From Paraphysomonas bandaiensis (taxonomy: Eukaryota > Chrysophyceae): 64,000 bases of DNA. This document shows, one piece after another, positions 44,212 through 54,483 of this stretch (positions are counted from its first letter, which is position 1; each line of letters opens with the position of its first letter). Where the stretch lies: NCBI GenBank assembly GCA_965644295.1, contig CBFFRP010000025.1, positions 62,001 to 126,000 of the forward strand. The letters run 5' to 3'. The translations under genes and the position numbers were made by a program. Under the pieces are notes generated by a model that did no database searches, was not told where the DNA came from, and saw nothing but the letters and a program-made list of their open reading frames with translations.

Positions 44212-46191
44212 ATGAATAGCTTACAATTCTCACATAGTCCACCTGATGGTAGGAGAACTATCTCTCTCAGCTTACAAGATTTACGAACAGATGGTGAAAA
44301 TATTAATACATCAAACAGACAGCAGACTGTAACGAGCAGTAAAGATCTCATGGATTCATACTCAAGTTTAAATGAGAGTTTAACAGAAATTTCACAACAA
44401 GAGTCTTATTATCGTGAGAATTTTTATCTGTTATTACAGAAATCTCATGGAACGAAATACGAACATGCTCTACGTCGGTTATATGAGTCGGATCTGGAGA
44501 ATGACTCTAATCTGGCCACCTATGTTCAAGAACAATCTCATGCCCAGACTACACAATCAAACGACTCAGTCGCTCTTTCTCGTTCAAGATCTTTTGCGGA
44601 GCAATCTAGAATCGATTCTAACCTTGCGAAGCCATTGGAACGGAGAATATGGAAGGTAAGAAGTAAGTACCGAGGTTGTTGTAGTCATTGTGTGTGGTAT
44701 CAAGGGTTCGCCTTCGAAACATGCAGTCACGACAAACGGAAGAGGAAGGCAAAGGCCACCTCCAAAAAACGACTGTAAGTTAGATCTAGCTGAGGACTGG
44801 AACACATCGAGAGTGCAACATAAAGTATCGACGAAAGATTTCAAAAAGTGGTTAGCTTTCAACAATAATTGGAAGGCTTACCAAAAAGAAAAGGTGTTGA
44901 TAGATACTATAACATATATGATGGTATCATGCCTATATTTCTAAAATAACTTATTGTGCATATATTCTTTCAGATTAAAGCACTTGAAAAGGCCGCTGAT
45001 GCGAAAATTCAAGCTGAACTAACAACTCCAAAGTATGGTGATATCGTCTTAAACTATTATGTAATGGTTTTGCGTTAGACTGAACACCAGAAGTGTTAAA
45101 TTAGCGGACATTGCCAGGAGGAAATATGAAAGTAGTTTTGAAGAAAATTCTGTTGACAGCTCAGCGACTACCTCGGTGCATGGCGCAGAGGAGGAACATG
45201 TGCAATTAGCTGAAAAGAGAAGAGGGCGGAGTCGAAGCATGACACCTCGTCGTTCCGTATCATCCTCACCTAGAGGTAGAGATCAAGTTTTCGACCGATT
45301 ATACCGTGATTATAACCGATATGATCATAAGCAACTGAAATGGGTAGCTCCTGATCTTCCGGTAACCCATCACCTAGAAATACGCATTCTATGTATGACG
45401 TGACTCTCATTTACAGTTTAGTTTCTCTCCTCAAATCTGCAAGAAATCAAAAGAGCTTATTGCGAAGAGAAAGGAATATGTTTCCATGGCCATGGGTAGT
45501 CGGTTCTCATCACCAGTTTCTAGGACTCGATCTCTTAGTCCTGCGGCTCGTCAGGAACACGCGGAAAAGCTTCACAGAGATCGTATGCAGGCTTCGAAAT
45601 ATACAACAGGCCACTCCAGAGGTGGTAAAGTATATCCCACGCCGTCACGTGATCAGTCTCCGACAAGAGTGCAGGATTTGCTATCAGAAACACGTAGCAG
45701 AAGCAGGCAACGAGCAGAACAGATAAACATGGAGCGTACGGCCACTTCAAGTGCTTTAATTCAAACACTCCCAAGTGGAGAAAAGTAACTCACTCACATA
45801 TTCAAATTATCTCCCTCACATTTTATTTTAGAATGTTTCAGCCAAAGCTTACGAATAGAGAGACAAAGAAGATAATGGAACGAAATAACGAGTCTTTTGA
45901 GGATCGGTGAGTGAATGCGACGTTGTGTTCTATAGTTTCATACGGATTTCTTGCAGAATGTGGAAATCTATTGACAATTATGTCGTTAAACAACGGTTGC
46001 ATAAAGAGGGAGTTCCCTCTCCCGCACCAGGACAGTATAACAATGTTCTACGAAGCAATCAGTATACCCCTTTAAGAACTGCTCTGTCGCCGTCATACAG
46101 GAAACACGCACCCAGCCCCGGTAGAGGCGGTTTTTCATTTGGTAAGCAACCTCGCGGAATTATATCTTCCCCTAGGAATAGCTTATTGTGA
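44212..46191 (+). CDS. Basic, mostly disordered protein, probably cytoskeletal or ciliary
   Basis: Seven exons: 44212-44655, 44705-44893, 44974-45032, 45079-45361, 45417-45784, 45832-45906, 45957-46191, giving 550 residues. The first 140 residues are polar and helical (YYRENFYLLLQKSHGTKYEH). A Lys-rich region follows (FKKWLAFNNNWKAYQKEK), then the pair FDRLYRDYNRYDHKQL and FSFSPQICKKSKELI, then MFQPKLTNRETKKIMERNN. Repetition of F-x-P-[KQ]-[IL]-x-x-[KR]-[ST] motifs with DRL-x-x-[DE] units is common in microtubule- and basal-body-associated proteins of flagellates. The end is Pro/Ser/Arg-rich. No catalytic motif or membrane helix. At 45784 the frame could instead stop at TAA three bases later, but splicing restores further F-x-P-K-L sequence, so I favour the long form. 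Confidence 0.7.
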
Positions 46192-46437
46192 AATGTGGTA
46201 ATATTTAAGAGGACTACTTTGATTATAATGGCATATGTTTACAACGTGACTAGTATACAGGCTTGAGTAACAATTAATTGAATTGCAAGTTAAATTAATT
46301 GGTTTAAAAAAATGATAATTGCAATTTATTAGCTGGCATAGTTTTATAGCAATAGCATAATATATAGCTGTATAGCTATATCTGATAGTCGCCTTCAATT
46401 CTATTGCTGTATTTTAGAAAAACTTTCTGAACTATTA
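46192..46437. other. Intergenic with a family C fragment
   Basis: A decayed family C piece (GCTTGAGTAACAATTAATTG, about 46258-46335) lies here. No gene. Confidence 0.5.
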
Positions 46438-46876
46438 TCTCATCCCAATAGGCGTCTAAGAGTCTGAACTAGTGTAGCGAAACAATTTAACTAACAATTT
46501 ACTATTTAGCGTTACGAAAGCTGCTTGTGCGTCACCGCAAGCACCAAGAGGTGCAACCACTTTCGCTCTCTCTGGCCTTCAGGCGAACTAGCCCGAATGC
46601 TTGAATTCAGCAGGCAGTCCACTACCCCTGATGCCCTTGAGGTGGGCCTATTCCCGAATCCTGTTTATTCGTCAAGGCCTAAAGGCATCTACACAAGCGA
46701 CACTTATATTTGTGTATCTGTTTGTGTGCTACACAAGCATTTGGCTATGAGTGGACACAATACTATCTGCTGACTATATATGCGGCTCAAGTTTGTTTCC
46801 CGGATAAATATCTCCTGTACTCTTATCCCCCAGAACACCACGAAAAGTGCGAGACTGACTTTGTTGAGGGGAAGAT
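46438..46876 (+). mobile_element. Family A SINE-like repeat, copy A8
   Basis: Starts near CAATAGGCGTCTAAGAGTC and ends at GACTGACTTTGTTGAGGGG. It shares the GCTACGAAAGCTGCTTGTGC block (here GTTACGAAAGC) and the CAGCAGGCAGTCC block. The sequence is diverged, suggesting an older insertion. Confidence 0.75.
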
Positions 46877-46904
46877 AAAGCGAACAATTGGGAAGATGGC
46901 ATCC

Positions 46905-47186
46905 GTAGTGAATGTCTGATTATTAGCAATATGAAGTGAGTACGAGTCAGAAAACTAATGTAGCAAAACAGTATAACTACCTACTGCTTCACTCTGTTAT
47001 CCTACAATTTAGCGCTACGAAAACTGCTTGTGCGTCGCCGCAAGCACCATATTGAAAGTCTTTTATTTAGCAATAGGCGTTAAAACCCTGCAACGATTTA
47101 GTAGCGAATCGTTTCCCAGGGAATCTCTCCGGTAGTTATCTCCCAGAACACCACGAAAGGGTGCGAGTCCGACTTTGTTGAGGGTT
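46905..47186 (+). mobile_element. Family A copy A9 interrupted by a nested deleted copy A10
   Basis: The host fragment runs from AATGTCTGATTATTAGCAAT (about 46909) to GTGCGTCGCCGCAAGCACCA. At 47050-47186 a 137-base copy with both family A ends but a large internal deletion has inserted. The 12-mer CCGCAAGCACCA occurs on both sides (47038-47049 and 47187-47198), a target duplication in the host repeat. Confidence 0.82.
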
Positions 47187-47198
47187 CCGCAAGCACCA

Positions 47199-47751
47199 AG
47201 AGGTGAAATTATTCATCATCACATTTATATATAATATATAACACGCTTTTCTCTGCAAGTGCACTTGATTTGAATGAAATGAGGTAGGAGGCACACAATA
47301 TTAACCTGATGAGCACGACATGACCCGAAACAATTAATTGGTTTTAAAAGTAATAATTTCAATTATTATTATTGATAAATGTTGCCAATTAATTGTTACC
47401 CAAGCCTTCCTCTCACCTATATATTGTTACGCAAGCCTGCTAATATACAATATACCATGCTAATATTGTTGGAGTATCTGTAATATATAAGGTATAAATA
47501 CGTTTACTAGCTGCCCATCGAATATTCAATCACTGAAATTTAAATCGTGAAATAGATTAATTAAAATAAGTGATATATTCATATATTCCTCCTAATATAT
47601 ATGCCCGTAGAGATTTAAAGTGAATATTACAAGAGGTACATTCATAGCATATCATATATCTGGAGAATGCTACTTCACGCAACTGATACAGTGGGACCGA
47701 GATAAACCTGATCTTATCCGCTTCCCAAGTAAACAATTCTACAGCGATACA
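47199..47751. other. Intergenic with family C remnants
   Basis: Two family C-like ends occur at about 47330-47445 (CCAATTAATTGTTACCCAAGCC and TTGTTACGCAAGCCTG, separately). Otherwise AT-rich, no gene. Confidence 0.5.
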
Positions 47752-48843
47752 CTATGGACTAGTCGACACGGCTTCGTCACTGACAGCAGTGATAGTTACA
47801 TTAGCTTTTATTTTCGGTTTGGCAGCAAGGATTCCCATTAGCCTTCCCGGATTATACACCTCAAAAACTGTTTCACGGGGAAGATTATTGGGAAAACATG
47901 GGGGCGTCCACTACAACTCCATGATAAGTAGATGACGAGAAGGAAATACAAGTATGTACCTGCGGTACGACGGCCTTCGCCACAACATGATCCTGGGATT
48001 TCACCAGCCACACCAAAACCACCTCATCTTCTGTAGTCGGATCGCGATCAAAAATCATGACCACCCCGCCCGCTTTGACATACACGGGCCACCCATTACT
48101 TGTTTCTCCGTTTGGGTCGTAGCGTCCATTTACCGTCTCTGCTGCCCGGCCGTCCATCCCTGCAATCTCGAAGGGCAGCGCGTTCTCCACACGCCACTTG
48201 ATCTCCTCTTCCCAACGGTTCGTCGCACGGTTTCTCTTCCGCCTATTCTATAATATAACTATTGTGTAACCTCACAGCTTATTCCGAATTCATACGCACC
48301 ACCGCCTCTTCGATAATACAATGGACATCGGAATCACAAGCCACTTCCAAGGGGTTCATCCCGTCCTAAATGTAATGTGACATGATTAATGGATATGTAT
48401 ACTGAATTACATTGTTCTTGGCAGTGGCATCAGCTCCCCGCTCAATAAGTGCAAGTGCTACCACAGTATTGCCCATTTTGCAAGCGATATGCAGAGCTGA
48501 GCATCCATCCTACATCGATTCACTCTTAGCTTCAAATCTTTATATTGCAAAAAGGGTATGCACACTTTATCTTTAGATGTTAGTTCAGCGCCTGCGTCAA
48601 TAAGCTGAAGAACCATTTCTTTCATACCAGCAATAGTAGCTTTGTGAATTGGGCGATTTCCATCCTAACTGACAGTCACAAACATGAAATACATAAACGG
48701 ATAACAAATAATACCGCTGCCAACTCATTCACATCTGATCCATTCTGCAGCGCATTCAAGAATGCCTCCATTGCTCCCTCTTCACATGCTTTATGAAGTG
48801 GAGGTATTTCACCAAGGCTTGCAGTGCGATCATATGACGCCAT
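47752..48843 (-). CDS. Ankyrin-repeat protein with an uncharacterised C-terminal domain
   Basis: Six exons on the minus strand: 48843-48715, 48664-48566, 48509-48411, 48365-48300, 48247-47960, 47910-47752, giving 279 residues. Exons 2 and 3 each encode exactly one 33-residue ankyrin repeat starting at Asp-Gly (DGNRPIHKATIAGMKEMVLQ and DGCSALHIACKMGNTVVALA), with half repeats on either side. After a basic linker (NRRKRNRATNRWEEEIKW) comes a domain with GRYDPNGETSNGWPVYVKAG, as seen in a repeat-like domain of many protist proteins where a GxYxP...NGxPVY core recurs, ending at NPGRLMGILAAKPKIKANV. The donor of exon 4 is uncertain by three bases (48300 or 48303). A protein-binding role is inferred. 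Confidence 0.72.
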
Positions 48844-49524
48844 TTCACTGAATAGAGCACTCAATAACTATGAATAACTTCGGTTGATTCTGAATACGGT
48901 GAAGATAGAGGTAAGATAGAGTAACAGAATCAGATCCAATTGTTTATCAGTATATTGTAGAGTGGTATATATATAGCAGTGATATCTTTGACGGCATATC
49001 CATCATACCATACCACACATACGTAGCTACAAGCAACACAATGCGATGATAACGTTAACCGTTTTTGTGACATCCGTATGTGGTACACAGCAGTATGCGT
49101 ACGGTATACTCCCTCTGTACACGCTCCACACGCATCTCAACACCTTTTTTTATTATGATTCTAATCGCGTTATATCGCGAGTGGTCACACTACGTACTCC
49201 TGCTGGTACTGCTGTACCTACAACTCAAGTGACTCCCATATACAAAGGTGTGTATTCAAAAAAATCACATCAAAATATCGCCAAAAAACAATATTTTATT
49301 TCTAGACGACAATCTACTGGGTTTTGTCCTATAGAAATAGAAATAAATGTACTATAATTGTAATTTTGTTCAATCTACCAAAAAAACATGGATATATACA
49401 GCAGTAGTGCAGTGGTTGGCTGCAAGAGGGTTATGTGTGGCTCCAAGTCCTCATCTCGACTGGCCTTAGGAGACCCATATATACACCATATTAACTGGTT
49501 ATTCACGTCTATAATTAAGGTAAT
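48844..49524. other. Divergent intergenic region, nothing recognised
   Basis: Between the divergent ankyrin and sterol methyltransferase genes. Short frames here are not protein-like. Confidence 0.4.
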
Positions 49525-51339
49525 ATGTTGTTGCCAATTACAAGTAGTCTCCTTGCAGCTGATGCAGCATTCATTTATCTAAATAAGCTCCCTATTCCTC
49601 AGAGTATGGATGCTCTGATGAAATCCGATAAAGACTCGAAATTAGCATATGGAGGAGCCATTGCTCTTGGAAGCATCACTGGTATCCTTCTTGTTAACAA
49701 AATGTTTGGAACGGATCCTATTGGCCGTACATGGGAAATGTTTAAGGTCTATATATAGTGAACTGGATCTTATGAGTGTAGTGATGTATGTATGTATATG
49801 TGCTGTAGGTGTTTCTTCGTCAGGAGAAAACAAGAAATATTAAAGTAGACGAGTGGATAGATAAATACAACGATCTTCATGATGATAACAAAGAGGGTGT
49901 TGATGCCCGTAATTCCTCGTACACAACACTGGTCAACTCTTACTATGAGTTGGCTACTCTGTTTTACGAGTGGGGATGGGGCCAGTGCTTCCACTTCGCC
50001 TATAAACTCAAAGGCGAGTCCTTCAAAGAGGCTGTTGCACGCCATGAGTACTATCTTGCCGGCAGACTGGGTGTCCGTGAGGGAGATAAAATTCTAGATG
50101 TAGGTTGCGGCATCGGTGGTCCAATGAGGAATATCGCAAGGTTCACACGTGCCGAAGTCACCGGCATTACCTTGAATGAATACCAGGTCCTCCGCGGTAA
50201 TGAGCTCAACAAAGCTGCTGGCCTCACGGGACGAGCCCTCTCTGTGCAAGGGGATTTTATGAAGCTCCCTTTTGATGCCGAATCCTTCGATGGCGTGTAT
50301 GCTATTGAGGCCACATGCCACGCTCCTAGGAGACAGGAAGTATACGGCGAGATCTTCCGTGTTCTTAAGCCTGGACAGGTTTTTGCTACCTACGAGTGGT
50401 GTCTAACCCCTCACTATGATGGAAATAATGAGACCCACCGATTGATTAAGAAGAAGATCGAGGAAGGTGACGGGCTTCCGGACATGGCCACACAAGAGGA
50501 ATGCGTACAGGCCCTTCGTGACGTTGGATTCGAGGTCAGATACCTTCTATTTTTTTGCATGTTATGTTTTCTGTTCATGTATGAGTCCTGTGAAGATATG
50601 ATATTCTGTGTTATCGTCCTGATAGAATTATCTTGTGACGACACCATATATCTGACGGACAGTGATGTGATGCACTTACTATATGAATATGAATTCAATT
50701 TATCTAATGCGTTTCGTGTCCAATGAAGATATGATATTCTGTGTTATCGTCCTGATAGAATTATCTTGTGACGACACCATATATCTGACGGACAGTGATG
50801 TGATGTACTTACTATATGAATATGAATTCAATTTATCGAATGCGTTTCGTGTCCAATGAAGATATGATATTCTGTGTTATCGTCCTGATAGAATTATCTT
50901 GTGACGACACCATATATCTGACGGACAGTGATGTGATGTAATGTGCTATCTACATGTACGATCAAACGAAAAATAAATTATGATCGAACTGTTATGTAGA
51001 TTGTTGAGGCCCGCGATGCTGCTCTTGATCAAACCTTTGGTGGCGAGCCCTGGTGGATGCCCCTACACCCTTCTCCTAATCCCTTTTCTTTCCGCTTCCA
51101 GATGCACCCTGTTGGGAAGTTCTTTATGCGCAATATTCTGTGGACTTTGGAGTGCATATGGTAATGCGTCCTATTTGTATCGAGAAGAAAAGATAACTTT
51201 TGTGTATAGGCTTGTTCCTTCTGGCACATACAAGGTCGAGGAAATGCTTCAACAGGGTGGCTGGGGATGTGAGCGTGGCGGCTATACCGGTATCTTTACC
51301 CCAATGTACCTTATGGTAGCACGCAAGCCTCTAAAATAA
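49525..51339 (+). CDS. Sterol 24-C-methyltransferase
   Basis: Four exons: 49525-49746, 49809-50534, 51000-51160, 51210-51339, giving 412 residues. An N-terminal membrane anchor (about 40-60, AYGGAIALGSITGILLV) precedes the enzyme. Hallmarks: YEWGWGQCFHFA at 127-138 (sterol-binding region I), LDVGCGIGG at 170-178 (SAM motif I), IEATCHAP at 240-247 and TYEWC at 268-272, the set that defines the ERG6/SMT family. The C-terminal domain ends IFTPMYLMVARKP. It transfers methyl from SAM to the C24 double bond of the sterol side chain, at the ER membrane. The third intron region (50535-50999) contains a 133-base tandem repeat, making it the largest intron in the window. The start fits because the anchor begins soon after it. 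Confidence 0.95.
50591..50940. repeat. 133-base tandem repeat in an intron, about 2.6 copies
   Basis: Units begin at 50591, 50724 and 50857 with TGAAGATATGATATTCTGTG; spacing is 133 bases each time. The last unit is cut off near 50940. Differences between units are few, so the duplication is recent. Confidence 0.93.
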
Positions 51340-52184
51340 ACCAATTCACTGTGTCATTGTTGGTATGCACCACCCACACTTGAGTTCATCACGTTGTGAG
51401 ATCGAGAAAGCTTGCGATGGAGACACAGAGTGTATGGAATCGGGGCGAGTTTTTTTAGCTGGGATAGGTGGCTGTTAAGATAATTGTAATAAACTTTGGT
51501 GTGTCCAAATATTTTTACTTTTTGCGTTGTGTTCCAGCGATTAAATGGTAAGAGTGAAACTTAAAGTAAGTAGTGCAACTTTCCATCGATAGACATCTGA
51601 TTGCAAGGAAGCATATGTTATTTATCCATTTGACCACAAAAGAAACGTATTTTCGACCTGAGTTGGGTTCAACAACGCTCACATTAGCACCGAGAACTTT
51701 AATATTCGGTTCAAATAGGGACTATCTTCCATCTCATTTGAAAGCGATTTCATTGTAGTACAAAACTTTAAGGAGAAAACAAAGATACCAATAAAGAATT
51801 GATCTTTATAATAGTTAAACAATGTTGTGATTATTAGAGTGTAAGTAATGAACACGATAGAGCGAAAATTATTTATGCTATCATGCAGAACGGAATAGTT
51901 AGAAGTGTAACTGATAATGACGACGTTATGATGACGATCATGTATCTTCGACAGATACTCTCTCTAAGTCAGTTCATGATATATTTCATTGAACATTATA
52001 ACTCACAGATACAATCATGTATTTAGTATTTAGCTGAATCCTAATAATACCATTGATTAGAAAGAAAACTTTGAGTTTTTCCTTTATTTCTTCATGTTAA
52101 TCAGTGAATACCTCTTTTCTCTAGCAACAAGCATGCTACTAATACCTTAGCAATCATTATTTTTTTAACATCATTATTATTATT
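51340..52184. other. Intergenic, nothing recognised
   Basis: 3' flank of the sterol methyltransferase gene, AT-rich, no gene. Confidence 0.4.
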
Positions 52185-52330
52185 GGTGAATGTATATTTA
52201 TTAGCAATACATGTGTAAGAGTCAGAATTAGTGTGGCATTTCAATTTATCTAACTGATATCGTCCTATTTAACGCTACCAAAGCTGCTATTTACTATTTA
52301 CCTACCGCAAGAACAAAGGTGCAACGACGA
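52185..52330 (+). mobile_element. Family A repeat, short decayed fragment A11
   Basis: Contains TATTTATTAGCAATACATG and TATTTAACGCTACCAAAGCT, then a broken GCAAGAACAAAGGTGCAACG. Only the left third of the element remains. Confidence 0.6.
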
Positions 52331-52659
52331 GGATAAGTTATAACTTAACCCAGAGCTACCATCATCATTTGTCCAAATTTCGAAACTCCGGCTTTTCGTG
52401 CGTTTGAGGAGATAACCTCCTGATAACCCGTCGTTAAATAATACCCTATTATACTGGCTGCTTCTAATGCGAAAAACCTTCTCTATAATAAGGAAGTACA
52501 TGTACTTGACACAAGGTATGAATAGTTTAGGAATATTAATAGAAATTGTTATATATTATATCATAACCCAATCTATGTTCAACTATACAATACGTAAGAT
52601 AAGGAAATCTAATTTCCTTTCATGAAGTGTATATAATACAAATAGGATGCCCATAAATT
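52331..52659. other. Intergenic, nothing recognised
   Basis: AT-rich 3' flank of the ABC-F gene. Confidence 0.35.
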
Positions 52660-54483
52660 CTAACTAACAAATTCTTTCTTCAAACCACTCTCAGAAAGAT
52701 GCCACATCTGTGTCGCCTTAAATCTACCACAAAAGTTCACATCATGTGACACTAGTATTACAGCGCCTTCAAAGCCACTCAGCACTTCCGACAACGACTG
52801 CTGAGTTTCTACATCTAAATTCTCAGATATTTCATCCATCACTAGCAGAGTCGGCTGTGGATTATGCAGAAGTTGTTTGGCAAGATGAAGTCTCACTCTC
52901 TGTCCCGCTGACAGACACTGAATAGGCCGCAGCGCCACATCGCCCTTCAGACCAAAGTTTCCAAGGTGTTGCCTTGCGGCTGTGTTGGTCATGGATGCGT
53001 CCCCGATGAGATAAGCAGCAGCACATATCTCGCTGTGATAGGTCGAAAGGTCACTTAGAGCACTTTGGGGGAAGTACAACGCCTGTCCCCTCCGCACGAT
53101 ATTTCCCTCAGACGGCTGTAGTTCTCCTAATATTAAACGAAGAAGGGTGCTTTTACCACATCCATTTGGACCGCAAAGCAATATACGGTCTTGGGGACCT
53201 ACACATTCATTCAACGGACCGAATAGAAACTTCTTGGCGCTGCTTTCTGCTTTACTAGGATCACCATTCACGTGGTCAGAGTCATAGGTAAAGGACACAT
53301 CAATAAGCTGTATCGCTGGTCCATCTGCAACTACTCCAGATATGCAGAGAGGTTTCACCTGCTCACACAGAGCCTGTTTCCGCCACTCTTCTACAGTCTC
53401 CGCCTGCCGTTTGAGCTGCTTCAACTTTGCAGCAGCAGAACGGTCTGCTTTTTGTTTGGACTCTTTGTTTTTTCCCTTGATAAACCTTTGGTCGGCATTC
53501 TTCGCAGTGGTTTTCTTAAAACTTTGCTCTCTCTTCTGAAGTTGGGATTGAACGTGTTTCAGAGTTTTCGTTGCGCCTTGTACCTGCTGTTCGTAGGCGA
53601 CACAACTCTTCTCAGCGCGATGCACGTCATTCATATGGGATGCTCGGAAAGTTTGGTAACTACCGCTGAAGCAAGAGAGTGTCAAATTGGCGGAGTTGAT
53701 ATACCAAATACGGTCACAGAGTGAATCTAGTAAAGATTCCTTATGAGAAATAAGGAGCACCATCGAATTATTCACATGTGCCGCATAAGATATTTTCTGT
53801 ATGAGCCACTTTGTGGATGCTGCGTCCAGAAACGAGGGCTCGTCAATAATGAGCACGTCGGGATGCGCCATGAAGGCCGTGGCAAGACGACACTTGTATC
53901 GCCATCCACTTGACAGCTGTCCAATTGGCTTCGACAGATGCGGACGGAAGCCCAGATCATCCAGTGTTTGGTTGATTTCCTCCACTGATGAAAGACGCAT
54001 CTCGTCCAACAATTCATATTTTTCACCTAACAAATTATACTGTTCCTCAATCGAATCTGTATTTTCATTAAGAGAATCTTCGAGTTGTTCAATTTCTTGT
54101 CGTAGTGAAGATATATTAGTTTCAACTGCATTGTTAAGATAAGTCTCAGCTGTCATGCTCTCTTCTTCATCTTGAGTAAACACATAAGTTTCATGAGATG
54201 AGAGATATTGTACAGTAAGATCATTAGGAAACTCTGGTAATTCTTTTGAAGCAATTGTTTTTGCTAAAGATGTTTTACCAGACCCATTAGTGCCTATCAG
54301 ACCTGTCACAACACCACGCACTAGAGAAAACTCCGATGGTTCAAATAAAACATTGTTATCATGCGATAATCCTAATCGAAAATTAAGAGATGTACCATGA
54401 TAACTGCAGAAAGAATCAGTGGTCCAGGTAGCTAGCATATAATAGTTCGAATTAAGTGTCAATCCCCCTTGAAAGTATGGCAC
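52660..54483 (-). CDS. ABC-F family ATPase, degenerate motifs
   Basis: Intronless, 607 residues, two ABC domains and no membrane helices. Domain 1: Walker A GTNGSGKT (64-71), signature LSSGW (190-194), Walker B VLIIDEPS (210-217), then FLD in place of NHLD. A coiled-coil, Lys-rich linker spans about 285-375. Domain 2: Walker A GPNGCGKS (438-445), signature LSAGQ (524-528), Walker B LLVMDEIS followed by ENLD instead of TNHLD. The catalytic glutamates and the late switch histidines (ISHKES, VSHDVN) are kept. ABC-F proteins act on ribosomes, in translation or ribosome assembly. The altered signatures and the missing TNHLD in both halves mark it as a divergent branch rather than a clear ABCF1, 2 or 3. 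Confidence 0.88.
   Translation of the reverse strand: MPYFQGGLTLNSNYYMLATWTTDSFCSYHGTSLNFRLGLSHDNNVLFEPSEFSLVRGVVTGLIGTNGSGKTSLAKTIASKELPEFPNDLTVQYLSSHETYVFTQDEEESMTAETYLNNAVETNISSLRQEIEQLEDSLNENTDSIEEQYNLLGEKYELLDEMRLSSVEEINQTLDDLGFRPHLSKPIGQLSSGWRYKCRLATAFMAHPDVLIIDEPSFLDAASTKWLIQKISYAAHVNNSMVLLISHKESLLDSLCDRIWYINSANLTLSCFSGSYQTFRASHMNDVHRAEKSCVAYEQQVQGATKTLKHVQSQLQKREQSFKKTTAKNADQRFIKGKNKESKQKADRSAAAKLKQLKRQAETVEEWRKQALCEQVKPLCISGVVADGPAIQLIDVSFTYDSDHVNGDPSKAESSAKKFLFGPLNECVGPQDRILLCGPNGCGKSTLLRLILGELQPSEGNIVRRGQALYFPQSALSDLSTYHSEICAAAYLIGDASMTNTAARQHLGNFGLKGDVALRPIQCLSAGQRVRLHLAKQLLHNPQPTLLVMDEISENLDVETQQSLSEVLSGFEGAVILVSHDVNFCGRFKATQMWHLSESGLKKEFVS

Noticed and set aside
45785-45787. TAA stop after exon 5 of the basic protein at 44.2-46.2 kb
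   Set aside because: A GTAACT donor overlaps it, and splicing to 45832 restores two more exons with the same motif style, although an alternative short form cannot be excluded.
49388-49582. Small frame just upstream of and overlapping the sterol methyltransferase start
   Set aside because: No resemblance to any protein; the sterol methyltransferase start at 49525 explains the region.
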